Below, in pieces: positions 62,937-64,000 of a stretch of 64,000 bases of DNA. The position numbers and the translations under genes are program-made. This DNA is from Lysobacter sp. FW306-1B-D06B (GTDB lineage Bacteria; Pseudomonadota; Gammaproteobacteria; Xanthomonadales; Xanthomonadaceae): assembly GCF_038446665.1 (NCBI RefSeq), contig NZ_CP151802.1, positions 1,178,001 through 1,242,000 on the forward strand, in the 5' to 3' direction. The notes beneath the pieces are model-generated. The model worked only from the letters and a program-made list of their open reading frames with translations. It was not told the origin of the DNA and did not search any database. The first letter of the stretch is position 1, and every line of letters starts with the position of its first letter.

Positions 62937-64000
62937 TGCGAAGCGTCTTCCCGTTGTTTGCGGAACTGCGCGCCGTAGCGCAGCGGTGCGTCGTCGGCCT
63001 GGCCCATGTCGAGCGGCGCGAACTGCGGTGAGCTGGCCTGCGCGCGCGGCGCCTTGGCGATGCGCACGCGCAGGTCGAACCACGCCGCCTGCCCGGTGAC
63101 GGGGTCGGCGTTGGCGTAATCGCCGCGGGGCGTGATGTCGGAAATCAGGTGGTTGAGCAGAAAGCCCTCGCGGCCTTCCGGTGCGTCCTTGCGCAGGCGC
63201 CACGCGCCGCGTCGCTTGCCGATGGCGTTCCACGTCCACACCGTGTCGGGCTGCACGTTGGCGGCGAACTTCGCCTGCACGGTGATGGTGCCGTGGTGCG
63301 AAGTCACTTCGATCCAGTCCTCGTCGGCGATGCCATGGCGCGCGGCCGTGTCCGGATGCAGGTACAGCCAGTTGCGCGTGGCGATCTGCCGCAGCCACGC
63401 GTTCTGCGAACCCCACGCGTGGTACATGAACATCGGGCGCTGGGTGACGGCGCTGAGGGGGAAGGGGTGTGAAGCCTCACCAGACAACGTTGCAGGCGCT
63501 TCGCCCTCACCCCATCCCTCTCCCGCAAGCGGCAGAGGGGAAGTGATCGCCGTGCGGGTCCGGCTTTCGTCCGCGCTGCGGCGATCATCGAAGGCGCGGC
63601 GTTCGATCTGCGCCCCTTCGAAGGGCTCATACCAAATCGGCAGCGGATCGAAATACGTCGCCACACGCTCACGATGCTGCTCCGGCGGCTGCACCGCGCC
63701 ATGCCCTTGCGCCGCGAGCCGGAACTTCTGCAACGTTTCCGAATACAGCTGCAGCACGATCGGATCGGCATGGCCGAGGAAGCCCATGCGCTGCGCCCAG
63801 TCCAGATAGCCGCGATTGGCCATCTTGAAGTAGTGCGCCTCTTCGGGAATCTCGCTGCGCCAGAAACCGCCGTTGTCGATGTAGCGCTGCAACTGCTCCG
63901 GATTCGGCTGGCCCTTGGCCTCGACCTCGCCGTGCGCGCCGCGCCAACCGGCGAGCAGGCCCACGCCCGGCGCGCGTTCGTGGCGCACGATGTAGTCGGC
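62933..64000 (-). CDS. Molybdopterin oxidoreductase catalytic subunit (SoeA/DMSO-reductase family), 5' part outside the window
   Basis: The C-terminal 355 residues of a DMSO-reductase-superfamily enzyme. Visible are TQRPMFMYHAWGSQNAWLRQI and LYLHPDTAARHGIADEDWIEV followed by NVQPDTVWTWNAIGKRRGAW, all from the molybdopterin-dinucleotide-binding C-terminal domain. With the iron-sulfur and DmsC-type genes it looks most like SoeABC sulfite dehydrogenase, though polysulfide or tetrathionate enzymes cannot be excluded. About 30 residues near its middle are encoded by an inserted repeat (63466-63552). Confidence 0.88.
   Translation of the reverse strand, partial: ADYIVRHERAPGVGLLAGWRGAHGEVEAKGQPNPEQLQRYIDNGGFWRSEIPEEAHYFKMANRGYLDWAQRMGFLGHADPIVLQLYSETLQKFRLAAQGHGAVQPPEQHRERVATYFDPLPIWYEPFEGAQIERRAFDDRRSADESRTRTAITSPLPLAGEGWGEGEAPATLSGEASHPFPLSAVTQRPMFMYHAWGSQNAWLRQIATRNWLYLHPDTAARHGIADEDWIEVTSHHGTITVQAKFAANVQPDTVWTWNAIGKRRGAWRLRKDAPEGREGFLLNHLISDITPRGDYANADPVTGQAAWFDLRVRIAKAPRAQASSPQFAPLDMGQADDAPLRYGAQFRKQREDASQ
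63466..63552. repeat. REP-like repeat inside the molybdopterin-subunit gene
   Basis: Contains CGCCCTCACCCCATCCCTCTCCCGCAAGCGGCAGAGGGG, the inverted form of the 5246-5300 element. Read in the coding frame it gives SPLPLAGEGWGEGE. The frame stays open on both sides. Confidence 0.85.

Overview
The window is a GC-rich (roughly two-thirds G+C) chromosomal segment of a gammaproteobacterium of the Xanthomonadales (Lysobacter, Luteimonas or Pseudoxanthomonas-like). The assignment rests on the gene repertoire (pectin utilisation through large TonB-dependent receptors, an HU-like protein with a Lys/Ala tail, an AlgR-hemC pair, Kdp next to a TorF-type porin) and on many intergenic inverted repeats typical of this group. 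No rRNA, tRNA, CRISPR array, prophage or complete insertion sequence was recognised.

Layout. 0-8 kb: an MFS drug-efflux fragment and three short-chain dehydrogenases arranged with a GlxA-type and a LysR-type regulator, plus a DUF2946 protein with a TonB receptor. 8-13 kb: a DUF885 zinc-protease-like protein and a large MscS-type channel. 12.8-22.1 kb: a TorF-type porin followed by kdpF-A-B-C-D-E, the high-affinity K+ uptake ATPase and its two-component system. Each of the four gaps from kdpF to kdpD carries a repeat element. 22-40 kb: a nearly complete pectin regulon with extracellular lyases and esterases, a TonB receptor, a TRAP transporter, kduI, kduD, kdgK, eda and a LacI-family regulator. 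A recurring GGWAACCGGTGTCA motif marks its promoters. 40-46 kb: an HU-like protein, MocA/XdhC maturation factors and a three-gene isoquinoline-1-oxidoreductase-type molybdoenzyme. 46-50 kb: an orphan specialised VgrG with a C-terminal HEVGH zincin domain, overlapped by a lipoprotein gene that is probably its immunity partner. 50-56 kb: a czcCBA-type heavy-metal efflux operon with a His-rich leader gene. 56-60 kb: a TonB-domain lipoprotein, a carboxylesterase, an AlgR-like regulator and hemC, flanked by two inverted composite repeats. 60-64 kb: an outer-membrane barrel and a DmsABC/SoeABC-type molybdopterin oxidoreductase running off the right edge.

The most unusual observations are the VgrG-metalloprotease/lipoprotein pair, repeat-derived peptides inside two otherwise intact enzymes (a pectinesterase and the molybdopterin subunit), helically phased TTTACGC repeats upstream of the porin-kdp cluster, and a recurring -10 element placed so that transcripts would be leaderless.
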